NCBI GenBank assembly: GCA_963556195.1
Contig: OY744551.1
Location: forward strand, 12,316,596-12,380,595
Direction of reading: 5' to 3'
DNA length: 64,000 nucleotides
Source of the DNA: Sepiola atlantica
Lineage: Eukaryota > Mollusca > Cephalopoda > Sepiida > Sepiolidae
Below are positions 1 through 13,867 of the stretch, piece after piece (position 1 is the first letter of the stretch; every line of letters begins with the position of its first letter). Below the pieces are notes generated by a model that was given only the letters and a program-made list of their open reading frames with translations, had not been told where the DNA came from and did not search any database. A program made the translations under genes and the position numbers.

Positions 1-356
1 ATTTCAGTTTCGTTGGATTATTTTGTAGAGCTTTTAGTGGATATACTATGGACACAATCTTTATTTCAGATTAGCATTAAGTTTAATCCATATTAAGTAA
101 ACACCAATTAAACCCAATTTCCCAAATCTCATTTTATTCGTAATACCCCTTAAACATGAGCCTTTAATATTTGACATTTTTAAGAATCAAAATCATGTAA
201 GGGATTTTAATAACAATTCGAATAAGGATTCTATATAAATATATACGCTAATTATTTCATTAAATCTTGACTTAAATCTTCGTAATTAATATAAAAGTGG
301 TGTAAAACTGATTTTTTGGGAAGATGAATTTTCTACATTCTGGGACGGGTATTAAT

Positions 357-358
<2 letters not shown>

Positions 359-417
<59 letters not shown>
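359..417 (+). repeat. (TA)n array
   Basis: About 29 TA copies. The preceding 1-358 is AT-rich with nothing recognised. Further arrays upstream of gene 1: 1181-1242, 1583-1638, 1892-1974 (with (TG)10) and 2359-2392. Confidence 0.95.
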
Positions 418-420
<3 letters not shown>

Positions 421-459
421 ACAACGAATATTCGCGAAAAAAAATTAAATAAATAAATT

Positions 460-1177
460 TTTCATTTTAAATTTGCACGATTGTTGATTTTCAAAATATT
501 TCACTTTAATACATTGCAATCCGTGCTTCTAAGATGTTGATTTCCTTTCCTTACTTAAAAAAGCGCCAAATCAGCGTATACAACATCGCCAAATAACGTT
601 GTAAGATCGTGACGTGTTTTCGACCCCTCAGGGTAAATACCACTAATATGAGGAGGAAGAAAAGAAGAAAAAACAAACACTATAAGACAGTCTCGCTTGA
701 CAAGGTTGTATTTTAAAACGAAAATTCCCGAAAAAAAATTAAATAAATGAATTTTTCATTTAAAATTTGCACGATTGTTGATTTTCAAAATATTTCACTT
801 TAATACATTATAGTTCGTGCTTCTAAGATGTTGACTTCCTTTCCTTACTTAAAAAGAGCGCCAAATCAGCGTATGTATAAAACATCGCCAGCGTATTTAT
901 AAAACATCGCCAGGACTTAAAAAAAAATAACGTCGTAAGATCGTGACGTGTTTTTACCCCTCAGGATTAATACCACCAATATGAGGAGGAAGAAAAGAAG
1001 AAAAAAAACACTATAAGACAGTCTCGCTTGACAAAGTTGTATTTTAAAACGAAAATTCGCGAAAAAACAATTAAATAAATGAATTTTTCATTTAAAATTC
1101 GCACGATTGTTGATTTTCAAAATATTTGACTTTAATATATTATAATCCGTGCTTCTAAGATGTTGACTTCCTTTCCT

Positions 1178-1180
<3 letters not shown>
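460..1180 (+). repeat. Tandem ~300-bp repeat, 2.4 copies
   Basis: Units start near 429, 723 and 1054 (periods 294 and 331), each with AATTAAATAAATGAATTTTT, CGTGCTTCTAAGATGTTGA, AAATCAGCGTAT and ACTATAAGACAGTCTCGCTT. The reverse complement array is at 4786-5347. Bounded by (TA)n. No ORF. Confidence 0.8.
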
Positions 1181-1246
<66 letters not shown>

Positions 1247-1581
1247 AAAGAAGCATTGAGTTATTTTAAACAAAAAGACAAAAAAAAGAAAAATGCAGTT
1301 TAAATTCCCACAGAAACTAACTAAATCCAAAATAGTGCAGACTTAACATTCGTTGGAAAATTCATAAATAAATAAAATATATAATAGTAAGTAAATAAAA
1401 TAAAAAGGTGGATTAAGTATCTAACAGTGAAACAAAAACAGGAGACCTTAACGTAAGCATCTAATATTAACACGGGGATCATCAGCTGTTTACCATGTAA
1501 CTGTTTCAGAGATTTAAAAACAGGACAGTTATATGCATGGCTCTCCAATGGTACAGATCAAACTACCATTTCCCCAATCAA

Positions 1582-1641
<60 letters not shown>

Positions 1642-1891
1642 GAAAATCTCCATCATACCAGTAATTATAAGAGCAACAGGACTAATTAAGAAGAATTTCA
1701 AGAGCTATCTGGCGAGTATACCCGGTAGACTGAGTGCAATAGAAATACAAACAATTGCACTTAAAGGGACGGTTAGAATCTTAAAAAGATCTCTAGGCTG
1801 GAGTGTCTGAAATAGTCGGTGAACGTCTTTCATCTAGTAGGACGCCACATCTCCAGCAAAACCGGAAAGATAGGAAAAGTAAAACATAAAG

Positions 1892-1974
<83 letters not shown>

Positions 1975-1977
<3 letters not shown>

Positions 1978-2358
1978 GGTGGGCCAAAATAAGGGTCCTA
2001 TCTTTAAATTTGAATAACTTGAATTTGAATAACTTCCACAAAATAAAAGTTAAACTCACCAAACTTTATGTGTGTGTAGACTGACCCTTCCGAGATTTTT
2101 TGAAATAAACGAAACAAATTTTAGCCGAAAAACACTTCTTAAAACTTACAAAAACTAAAGTATTGTTTTTTACACTGTTTTGAGTTTTTTAAGCAAAAAT
2201 AATGTTTTCTAAATGAGGGTACGTTCCTTAGGGCTAATACGGCTCATGCTTGCTTCGGAAGGGGTCCTTTACTTATTCTAAAAAAAAAATTTAAAAAAAT
2301 CAATAAATAAAAAAGTTATGAATTTTTAAAAATAGGACCCTTATTTTTGCCCACCCTG
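1975..2358. mobile_element. Mariner-type MITE
   Basis: 384-bp element with terminal inverted repeats of about 33 bp: left starts AAGGGTGGGCCAAAATAAGG, right is the near complement ending GCCCACCCTG. It is flanked by TA on both sides, inside (TA)n arrays. No coding capacity. The GGGTGGG ends resemble those of the mariner at 39030-40283, so it is probably a non-autonomous relative. Confidence 0.8.
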
Positions 2359-2390
<32 letters not shown>

Positions 2391-2718
2391 AACACACACG
2401 CATATATGTAATTACAACAAATGAAATACCTGCAAGTTCGCAAGTTTATTTACTGAATTAAAACCCTAATGTTTTGGTCTGTAATTTTCTCAACCACGAA
2501 TAGCAAACGTAATTAATTCCGCAAACAAAACATCAGTTGTTCTCGGCCAGAGTGCAAAATGACGAGCATTCTATACATGTTGATAATGTTCCAATAATGA
2601 CGAGATTCACCCCTGCACCGTGCATAGCACATTCTACTTGCTGTTTCCTCAAACAAAGCAACCAGTCGTCCTTGAAACAGGACAAAAAAGACCAAAATTA
2701 TTTAATTCATCAGTTCTG

Positions 2719-2725
2719 TGACTCA
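2719..2725 (+). promoter_or_regulatory. AP-1/ARE-type site of gene 1
   Basis: TGACTCA lies 15 bp upstream of the TATA box and is conserved at the same place in gene 2. Squid S-crystallin promoters are known to use an AP-1/ARE element just upstream of the TATA box, so this is probably the main activating site. The GC half of a full ARE is not seen. Confidence 0.75.
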
Positions 2726-2733
2726 TATAAGCC

Positions 2734-2741
2734 TATAAAAG
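2734..2741 (+). promoter_or_regulatory. TATA box of gene 1
   Basis: TATAAAAG sits 105 bp upstream of the ATG, at the identical distance to that in gene 2. Transcription probably starts around 2760-2766, giving a 5' UTR of about 75 nt without upstream ATGs and no 5' UTR intron. Confidence 0.8.
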
Positions 2742-2838
2742 CTTGCGTATTCTGCATTCGGTACTCAGAAGAGCCACAAAGCTTCACGTTGCATTTCTCG
2801 TTGCTTTGCCTTCTTCAGGGACCGATTCACCGTTCACC

Positions 2839-2971
2839 ATGCCTAACTACACTCTGTACTACTTCAATGGCCGCGGACGTGCCGAGATCCTTCGTATGAT
2901 GATGGCCGCTGCCGGCGTCAAATACATGGACAAGAGGTTCGAATTCAACGAATGGGACAAATACAGGAAAG
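2839..2971 (+). CDS. S-crystallin gene 1, exon 1
   Basis: Residues 1-44 plus the first base of codon 45; donor GTAAGT at 2972. It encodes the first beta-alpha-beta unit of the GST fold with the catalytic-position Tyr7/Tyr8 and Trp39. The protein sequence is identical to gene 2 exon 1, including a run of three Met at 20-22. Confidence 0.93.
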
Positions 2972-3692
2972 GTAAGTAATTTGGTTCTCTTCTAATGGGT
3001 GTTAGTACTATATATAATATAATCCATACCACAATGTAATATGACCGTTGAGGTCAGCATAAAATATTAAAATACCTAGTCTAAAGAATATAGACAAAAG
3101 TGAATGGTGAATTTACAGTTTCGCAGTTAATTGTTTTCCCTTGTAAGCTAATCAATGCTGCTTTTTTGCATTACATTGTACTTATTTAGATTAGACAAAC
3201 GATAGACACCATTCTAGGGGGTTTGAATTATCTACTAAACACCATCCTCGGGTGTCTTCGGTCTCTCTGTACAAGGGTTTGTCTGGACAACCTTACATAA
3301 AAAGTAAACATTGAACAAATATAAAAATTTACAGTATTAAAAGCCAAAATCCCCTCAACACGGCTATACACTAGCTAATACAAAAAATGGCACATTTGCC
3401 AATAATGTTACCTTAAGTAACAGCACTTGATGAATTCTTGTCTTGGAATCCGGTAAGACCAAGAGACCACACGAATCATATAATTGAACCTAGTCAACTG
3501 GTCAATTGGGGAGAGGAAAAATAAATATTCATGTTCTTAACTTCTTTACCAACTCAATATTTGAAAAGTAAAAGATAAATTCCATAGAATATTCGAATGT
3601 CTATGGATCTCATATAGAGATCAAGTGTAAGCCCCATGAAAAGGGCCCTTTGATTTTTGAGAACTTAGACCGAAGTAAAATGAAACTAAAAA

Positions 3693-3760
<68 letters not shown>

Positions 3761-3771
3761 AGAGATACATG

Positions 3772-3830
<59 letters not shown>

Positions 3831-4031
3831 TTTATTTAGATACTGTATATTACATATTTCAGCAATGTACCGCGGTTTGATCCAAAAGGGCAGATTTAGA
3901 CATCTTTTTGGATGAAAGCGTGGTACATTGCTATTGCTTATATATCTAATATACAGTATCTAAATGAATCATATTAGCTCTCTTATGTGATCGAGCACTT
4001 TATTTGATTTCTTTTCATATACAACCTGACA

Positions 4032-4076
<45 letters not shown>

Positions 4077-4732
4077 TTTATTTATTTATATATACATATA
4101 TACATACAAATATTGTTGAATATAAGAGACAACTAATGTCTAGATATGTTTTAGTAGATCCTTTCAATAGTCCAAATCAGGATCTTAGTTTCAAAGGGGA
4201 ATTGGCTGATGAATTTGCCATAGTTTGGATTTGTCTCCCAAGTGCTTTCGAACCCATCCGGGTCCATCTTCAGGGGAATGATGCAAAACCTTCTATCATA
4301 CTAACACATGATCTGTACCTGATTAAGCTCAGTCCCCTGAATATGGACTGGGATGGGTCTGAAAGTACTTGGGAGACAAATCCAAAATATGGCAAATTCA
4401 TCAGCCAATTCCTCTACGAAACTAAGATCCTGATTCAGACTATTCAAACGATCTACCAAAAGATATCTAGACATGAGTTGCCTCTTATATTCAACAATAC
4501 TTTCCTGCAAGAAAAGATGCTACCTAGATATACATATATACATATATACATATATATATATATATTTATTTATACATACATATACATTAATATGTGTGTT
4601 AAAGAAAGTCCAATGTTTAAACTTTAGTTGATTCTTAAATAGATAAGAAAATATCAGACCTAAATTCTTGAAATCTAAAAGTGAAGCAATCCAAATATAT
4701 TTCTTTTTAAGTGCCCCCCTTAAACGGAGTTT

Positions 4733-4788
<56 letters not shown>

Positions 4789-5345
4789 AGGAAATTGACA
4801 ACATCTTTGAAGCACGGATTAGAATGTATTAAAGTGAAATATTTTGAAAATCAACAATCGTGCAAGTTAAATGTAACATTCATTTATTTAATTTTTTTTG
4901 TTGCAAGCTTTCGTTGTATAATAACTTTGTCAGGCGAGACTGTCTTATAGTTTGTTTTTCTTCTTTTCTTCCTCCTCATTTTGATAGTATTAACCCCTAG
5001 GCGTTGAAGCACGATATGAGCAGAAACAGACGTCATGTTGTTAAGACGTTAGGATAAGTGTAGTCCTGGCGATGTTATGCGCAGATTGGCGCTTTTTTAA
5101 GTAAGGACATTGACAACATCTTTGAAGCACGGATTACAATGTATTAAAGTGAAATATTTTAAAAATCAACAATTGTGTAATTTAAATGAAAAATTCATTC
5201 ATTCAATTTTTTTTTTTTTTGCAAGCTTTCGTTGTAGAACAATTTTGTCAGGCGAGACTGTCATATAGTTTTCTTTTTTTCCTCCTCATTTTGATGGTAT
5301 TTAACCCGAGGGGTCGAATCACGATATGAGCAGAAAGAGACGTCA

Positions 5346-5411
<66 letters not shown>

Positions 5412-5786
5412 GGTGGCAACCACTCATTTGCATATACGAATAACGTTACACTATAAATGGCAAGCCTAGGTTGGCCTTAGTGTGTGTTATCTAAATGCCA
5501 CCGGAAGTGACGCCGAAGAGCGTACATGTCCTCCCACCAAGACTCTCTGACTCGACACCTTCATTTGTACATACTGTAACTATACCTTTTCTTTAATACA
5601 CTTATTATTGCATTCTTCTTGTTGTTTGCGTCTTCATTGTATTCCTCACTAATTATGGTTCAACCTTGCAACCACAACAATATATATATATTAGATACTC
5701 GGTGAATAAATACATACACTTTATTTACATACCTTTTAATAATTCAATATAAACAATAATTTGGTGTACGATAGTTTCTTGAGACG

Positions 5787-5856
<70 letters not shown>

Positions 5857-5950
5857 GGTGAATACATTCATGACATATTTATTTACATACGTGTGGAGAA
5901 TTCAAAATAAACAAAAATTTCGTGTACGATCGTTTCTGAGACGATATGGA

Positions 5951-6011
<61 letters not shown>

Positions 6012-7344
6012 AACGACAAACGTTGTAATTGTATGATGTTTAATTATTATATTCTTTTCAGATATGCCCTGCATGACAGTGCCCGTCTTGGAGATGGACG
6101 GTAACAACAGGATGCCCGAGACCATGGCTATTGCCAGGTATCTGGCCAGAGAATATGGTAAGTTTATTGAATTATATCACATCTAAGAAACACGTAAACA
6201 TTTCTTTGCAGTGGATATTGCATAATCGCATGTTTGAACAAAATAATTGATGGCGTGTTTTACAAATTAAATTAGAAATAGTTAAACCACAATCATGTAT
6301 ATCATGGCCTAATCTAATTGTTGTTCTTTTCTTTCTATATGATTGTTGTTCTTTTCTTTTTATATGAATGTTGTTCTTTTCTTTCTATCTAATTGTTGTT
6401 CTTTTCTTTCTATCTAATTGTTGTTCTTTCCTTTCTATATGAATGTTTTCAGAATGATATTTAACGTTCACTACGTATTATACTAGTCTTCACCATAATA
6501 CTTCGTATAATACACAAAATCCTTCAAGTAATCTAAACCAAACTTGTTTTTAGGTTACTACACCGCTCACACTTAAGAATTAGATTGTATGTAAACGATC
6601 ATTAATATACTTACTATCTAAATCATCCGCCATTGGAACCTTATATTTCTGATAAAGTTTGCAAGTCTTTGATTTAAATTTCAAATTGTGTTTCCTTCTG
6701 TCGTTTCCTATAAATTAACCAATCATGTCTCGGTAATTTCTTTATTGACTTTAAATTTAGTTATCTGACTTAGCATCCAAATTTCACTAATATATATTCC
6801 GTTATACAAAGGTTGAAGTAGCCTATACGTATTGATGGCTTTATTGATTTGTTAATCTTCATTTTAGAACCCAAATAGTCCTTGCCTTTTCGTATTTTTA
6901 TATTTGAAATAACTTCTTTCCTTTTTCACTAAACTCTAATTTAATAATTTATAAATATATTCATAAAACAATTTCCATTATTACATTTCATTAATAATTA
7001 AGCATTCCGAAATGTCACGTGAGTAATATTCTACGTATTTGTCATGACTCTGTATTAAAATAACAAGCTGGCCGCTCTACAACGATATAAAAAAATCCAC
7101 GTTTCCTTGAAGGAAATGGATTCAACGTAAGTTGTTTGTTTAATGTTTTTCTCTGTTTCTGTTTCACGATATTTTTCGCTGGAAACGATTTTTGGGGTTT
7201 CTGAAACCTGCATAGATGAATGAACTTGGATATCTTACTGGGTGTTTATCTATGCGCTAAAAGCAACGTTAATTGTCCAACATTTTTGGAGGGATTTTAG
7301 AAAAAAAGTGAATAAAGACTTCTCACTGGAATTTAGCGTTATAT

Positions 7345-7396
<52 letters not shown>

Positions 7397-7984
7397 TATA
7401 ATTATACCAGTCCTAGGATATGTAAAATTTATTCTCAAGCTGTTTATTTGTGTTTAGCACCATTTTATTGTCCTCTTACCAATACTTAAATAACGATATA
7501 ATGATACTAAACCTTTTGTCTAGAAGCCTTGTTCCTATTTTTTATTAAAGTTAATTACATAATTTGATTCTGAAAAATGTCTAAAATTCAATGTCTTAAG
7601 AGCTATTAAGAAAAAAATTGAAATTCAGGAAGCCATACTTAATTGGTATTTAATGCAAATCTGAAATATTTAGATTTTCAAATAAGAGATTGTTTACATT
7701 TTATACCCTCTACAATATTTAACTAACTGAAATTTGGGGAATATTTATTAATTGATGTCTTATAGCAATAGTTATTATTTTACAAAGATCAGAGGTATCT
7801 GAATTTTACGGAAGGCCTTTGTATCCCCTTTTTCTTTCTTTTGCATATTAAACTAAATAAAACTAAATATAGGCAACATTTGGCATCTAACGCCTTGGAA
7901 AATTGTTCATGAATTCCTAATGACAGTTATTTAGCTAAATAGTGTATACTGTACCTGAAAATATATAAACCTGAATAACTTAAT

Positions 7985-8019
<35 letters not shown>

Positions 8020-8117
8020 AGGTTAGTAGGAGAGACCCCAACAGAGTGCTCGCTTATAAAGAACAATTAAAAAATAAGAGTGTAATATTAATTAATATAT
8101 GTTCTTCTGTAACCCCC

Positions 8118-8203
<86 letters not shown>

Positions 8204-8456
8204 ATGGTAACAATCCAGGTAAAAAATATCCACAGGGTGATAATCCAGAGAATTTTAACCGGGTTTATAAAAAGTGCTCAATATCAAAATAGAGCTTTAT
8301 ATATGATAATTTTATTTACACAGACATGTACAAAATCTGCTACACTGGAATGTCGATGTTATCGATCAACAGTTATTATAAACTGAGATCTAATAAGGCA
8401 GAGTTAGAATCCGATTTTAACCTCAGATACTATTTGGAGAGAACCCAAATAAAATT

Positions 8457-8517
<61 letters not shown>

Positions 8518-8652
8518 GCGTGTAAGGTTAGTGACAGAGAACACCAGCAGAAGTCTCAATTATTAAGAAAAATAAAAGAAAAGAACGTCATTTTTATTTA
8601 TATATGCATTACAGAAACGACAGTACATGCTGTTTTGTTATTCTGTAGTGGT

Positions 8653-8713
<61 letters not shown>

Positions 8714-9176
8714 CTGAATATAAAGGTTAATTATTGAGAGAACAACATTCTATATCAATTGTAAATTGTTTTGATCATCTCAAGAAGGAATATTTTCTAT
8801 GATATATAAAATATCACCGTTTCATCGTCGTAGGGAACTGTGAAGCTAAGTGCACTTAGATGGATTTAGCTTAGGTAATGAAACGTGTCACCTCTGTGTA
8901 GCTTCATTAACATACATATATTTTTCAAACACTGCTGGGAAGCCATGAAATAAAATACTGTTTTGTTTTTAAATTCCCGAAACAGTTTTTCATGGTAAAC
9001 AACTGATGATCCCTTAAATAATGTTAAGACTAGCGTAAATTTTTGGAAGTAAACTAATATAGTAACTGCTACAAGTAAATTGACTTATAAAAGTGATCTT
9101 CCACTGAATGACTTGTGACTAAAATGTTGTTTTTTATCTTGATATAGTTTTAATGGTTAGGAAACTTCCGAGACTA

Positions 9177-9256
<80 letters not shown>

Positions 9257-10571
9257 AGTCATCGACATGCATATTTCGCCATTTTATGACTCTTCAGTGT
9301 GGCTATATATCGTGAGTGTTTTAAGCTGATATTTGAAACATGATTGCAATCGTATTTTATGTCATCACGCTCGCCATTAGAGTAAGGGTACGTTTAATGT
9401 TTTTATATTTCTATACATTACCGGTTCCTGACATAACTACATTCTTATGAAAAATGATGCTTTACGTTAAGTGGAAACTGTTACTGCCACATTATTAAAA
9501 TATATGATTTTACTTTTCTTATTCGTTACAGGTTACTATCCCAAGAACAACATGGACATGATGAGGTGTGACTACATCGCTGATTGCTTCTATGAAATCA
9601 TGCACGATTACATGAGGTACTACCACTGGAAGAACGGACGCTTCAGGGTGAGTTTTTCTTTAAATCGTAATATAATAAAATAACAAAAATATAAACAATA
9701 CTAATAGAAATAAACAAAACACTAATAATAACCACCCGAATAGAAACGAAAAAGTTAGCAATGAAGAGAAAAGATGTAACTGCATAAATCGTAAACTTTG
9801 TCCACTACAAAATAAATGCTTAACTAAAAGTATTGTATACCAAGCAACGATATTTGCCAGCGAAAGACCAAATAACAAGAAATACTACGTGGGTATGACA
9901 TCCCTAGACTTTAAGACCAGATACTATGACCATAAAAGCACATTTAAAAACAAAGAACGTCGAACTAAAACAGCACTAGCTAACCATTATTGGGAGCTCA
10001 AAGAAAATGGACACTCACCAATAATTGAATGGAAAATAGTAAGACAGGCCAGTACATGTAGAAACTTAGACGACCCGTGTAGATTATGCCTGAATGAAAA
10101 ATACGAACTCCTAAATTTTAAAGATCCCCGAAACCTATTAAACTAGCAAACAGCTGTTTACACAGAAATACATTTACCTTAGGATGATATATAATAAATA
10201 AAATAAATAAATAAAAATGAATAAATAAATAAATAAAAAACTGAATTAGTTAAAATTTTAAACCTAAAATAGAAATACAAGAAACCACGTGTTAAAATAA
10301 ATTCGCCCACTGTATTGACAAAACAAAGGAAACAGGATATAGGAAAATCCATTGTTAACAAAAATAGGAGCGTCACCAACAATGCCTTTGTTCAAGGGAA
10401 GCCCAACGATTGGCTGAGGGAACAACAAAGAATCTGATTGGTTAACTAGCAAGCCATGTATATAAAAACACCTGACAAAAATAACTCCATGCATTTAGCC
10501 TGACGATTCCCCCCGGGGATGAAACACGGGAGCCTCTGTGTAGCTTGATTGCCATATATATTTTCATTGCT

Positions 10572-10644
<73 letters not shown>

Positions 10645-12668
10645 TATTCATTTTGTTCTTTTTTCAGTTCGGTAACAATGGTGTAATGGGTTCCGACATG
10701 GGAAAGGGTGATTCCAACTATGATGTAAGTAACCATTATTTCTATGCTTATCTATACTTACACAATGGTTTTCAGCTTAATTTTTTTTTTACCAACCTGC
10801 TATTTTTTATCAGGATTTTGACAGCTAAATTTAATTATTCCAATACGTTGTTAATATAATGTTCATATCAGTAAACGACGATACAACGCCGACAGTCGGA
10901 CATTCATCAAATCAAATCAAATAACATTGAATTGGTAAAAAATAGCAAACTGCAACAAGCTATGTAAAGAGACATACAGTCTGAATGTTTATCAAAGGTC
11001 GCTTTAAACCTGGATATGGTAGTCATCGCTATAACCTCCTCCGGCAGGCAGTTCCACGGAGCAGAAACGCGGACAGAGAATGCTGCTTTTCTTCTATTGA
11101 GCCGGAAGCGACGGTGGTACATCTGCTGCGGATACCGCGGAGACTACGACGTGGTTCTGGGGTGAGAAACTCATTGAAACGTAGATTTAAAGTAACGTTG
11201 ATTATGCGGCACGCCATGATAAAGTTTCATCGCATCCTCTGCTTCTCAAGTAAACACAAATGTAATCTTTTTAGCTGTTCTATGTAGGTAATCGTGAATA
11301 GTCATGTCATCACTGTCATGATTGAAACCCCATTGACAATTCAGGAATAGACTGAAGTTTATCTGTACAAAAGATGGTGGTTAGATCGCATAACGGATTG
11401 TTAATTTTATTAGCGATTCCATGGATAGCATTTTGGGGAGTCAGCTCTGTAATACATGTGCAGGTTTATTATGTACAAATAAATTTTACAAAATAACACA
11501 CTGTTGTGCTTAAAAGAATGACGACAATACTGATGTATAAAAAATATAATCATATTGTCGGTGGCGGTGAACGAATGTGGGTTACTGAGGACGAAGAGTG
11601 CAGCTAGGTTTACGTGGTGGGGTTTTCCAACGCATGTCAGTCAACTGTCGATCTTAACTTCAAATTGATATTTAACAATTTGAGATAACCACCTGTAAAC
11701 GTCTATCCTGGGATTTCGCCTTCGCTGTTAATGTAGCAACGCCTCTATGAACTCTATTTTGCGACTGAGTATTCTCGTCTGCCGCTAACCTGCGTATACA
11801 GGTAACTTTTGGAGGTGACCTTGAATCAATCAACAATTTTTTCGACAATCAATCGTGCCTTGTTTCTTCCAGCCAGGTGCGCGTTAGTGGCATGTATGTC
11901 TTACTTATAACAGGTACACTTGGCCCGGATATTCATCAACAATTTACACTTGTGTTATACTTACTCATAAGCGTGGTCGATATTTCATCCCTTTCACTTG
12001 GGAAACACATTAGTCCAGTAGCAAGAAAACATCCAAGATGACTAGAAACAATGCCGGGATAAGCAGAGAGGGGGTAAGAGGGAGATAGAGAGAGATGGTG
12101 AGAGAGAGAGAGAGAGAGGGGGTAAGAGGGAGATAGAGAGAGATGGAGAGAGAGAGAGAGGGGGTAAGAGGGAGAGAGAGATGTACCGAGAAGGGGTCAG
12201 AGGGAGAGAGAGATTGACAGAGAAGGGGTCAGAGGGAGAGAGAGGGTGTAAGAGGGAGAGAGAGATGGAGAGTGAAGGGGTAAGATGGAGAGAGAGGGGG
12301 TAAGAGGGAGAGAGATGGAGAGAGGGAGTAAGAGGGAGAGAGATGGAGAGAGAGGGGGAAAGAGGGAGAGAGAGATGGAGAGAGAGGGAGTAAGAGGGAG
12401 AGAGATGGAGAGAGAGGGGGGAAGAGGGAGAGAGATAGAGAGAGGGGGTAAGAGGGAGAGAGAGATGGAGAGAGGGGGTAAGAGGGAGAGAGAGATGTAG
12501 AGAGGGGGTAAGATTGTTGCATAACCAAAGCTTGGGATTATCGTCGAACTTACTATTTAATCCATAGCTTAATATATACATATATTATTGTTATTTTTAA
12601 CAATGTTATCATAAGTGAGAAAATACTGCCTAAATAAACACAATATATATATATATATATAAATATAA

Positions 12669-12730
<62 letters not shown>

Positions 12731-12826
12731 CTCTACTCATGTATCGAGCACTGTTGAAGTTAATACTGAAAATTGATACATAAAAAATTATATCTCCCTA
12801 TAAAATTTTATGTGGATACATAAATA

Positions 12827-12894
<68 letters not shown>

Positions 12895-13489
12895 ATTATT
12901 TATTTATCTATGGACGTATACGTTTCGTCTCTTTTCAATCAAGACTCATCAGCATAGAAGTACGACTATTCACCACCGGTCACACGATTCGAACCCCTGG
13001 ATTACAAGTGTTTTTCAACCCCAATAGGCCAGTTCTTAACAGCTTATAAACAATGATAATTTTATCACTTTTAGAGGCGGCGAAACGTACAGGCATTCAA
13101 CTTCTATAAGTGAAGGAATGATGCATATAAAGCAAGTGACGTCACGCTGTGTTATTACTACCATTTACAGTGCTCTACTTTTTAACGAGGAGCTTCAGAT
13201 ATAAATATTTGTTATTGTTTATTTATCTATGGACGTATACGTTTCGTCTCTTTTCAATCAAGACTCATCAGCATAGAAGTACGACTATTCACCACCGGTC
13301 ACACGATTCGAAACCCTGGATTACAAGTATTTTTCAACCCCAATCCAACGTCGCTAACCGATAGCTTATAAACAATGATAATTTTAACACTTTTAGAGGC
13401 GGCGAAACGTACAGGCATTCAACTTCTATAAGTGAAGGAATGTGTTATTACTACCATTTACAGTGCTCTACTTTTTAACGAGGAGCTTC

Positions 13490-13557
<68 letters not shown>

Positions 13558-13800
13558 AATTTGAAAAAAGTAATAAACTACAAATAACTGTTACTAAACG
13601 CAAGAAAATAACTTTTCTACACATATAATTTTTACTTTTACTTTGCTAACCACACCTGCCTCTTAAGATGGAAGATAATTTTATTGGGACTTTTTCGCAA
13701 AATTCAGGCTTAAAAAATATTAAAACATTTTTTAACGGTGTTAGTGGTACTGTAAACCTAAGTTCTATGGTGGTTACTAATCGAATTAGGGTAATCCTTG

Positions 13801-13867
<67 letters not shown>

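Larger units (their letters stand above)
12890..13493 (-). mobile_element. Retrozyme-like tandem repeat, locus 1
   Basis: Two head-to-tail units with period 319 bp (predicted cleavage sites 12912/12913 and 13231/13232), closely similar to each other, bounded by (TA)n arrays. Each unit has a hammerhead on the minus strand, a tRNA-like box (GATTCGAA), a GTGACGTCA-type palindrome (lost from the second unit by a short deletion) and a GTGCTCTACTTTTTAACGAG block. No coding capacity. Size, tandem state and type I hammerhead match small metazoan retrozymes, non-autonomous elements that spread through circular RNA. Located in gene 1 intron 4. Confidence 0.72.

Noticed and set aside
460..1180. Possible hammerhead in the ~300-bp tandem repeats (CTGAGGGG ... 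GAAAA)
   Set aside because: The CTGANGA core is not present in any unit and the inverted copies do not support the pairing.
1088..1330. Open frames made of IYIYIY runs (here and at some 40 other places)
   Set aside because: They are translations of (TA)n microsatellites and have no protein-like flanks.
2537..2899. 120-codon plus-strand open frame over the gene 1 promoter
   Set aside because: It spans the TATA box and is a frame-shifted shadow of exon 1; the S-crystallin ATG at 2839 is in another frame.
4004..4627. 207-codon open frame
   Set aside because: It joins a (TA)n array to both arms of the inverted-repeat element; no independent gene evidence. The conserved peptide is reported separately.
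12042..12581. 179-codon Leu/Ser/Pro-rich minus-strand frame
   Set aside because: Composition artefact of the polypurine minisatellite.
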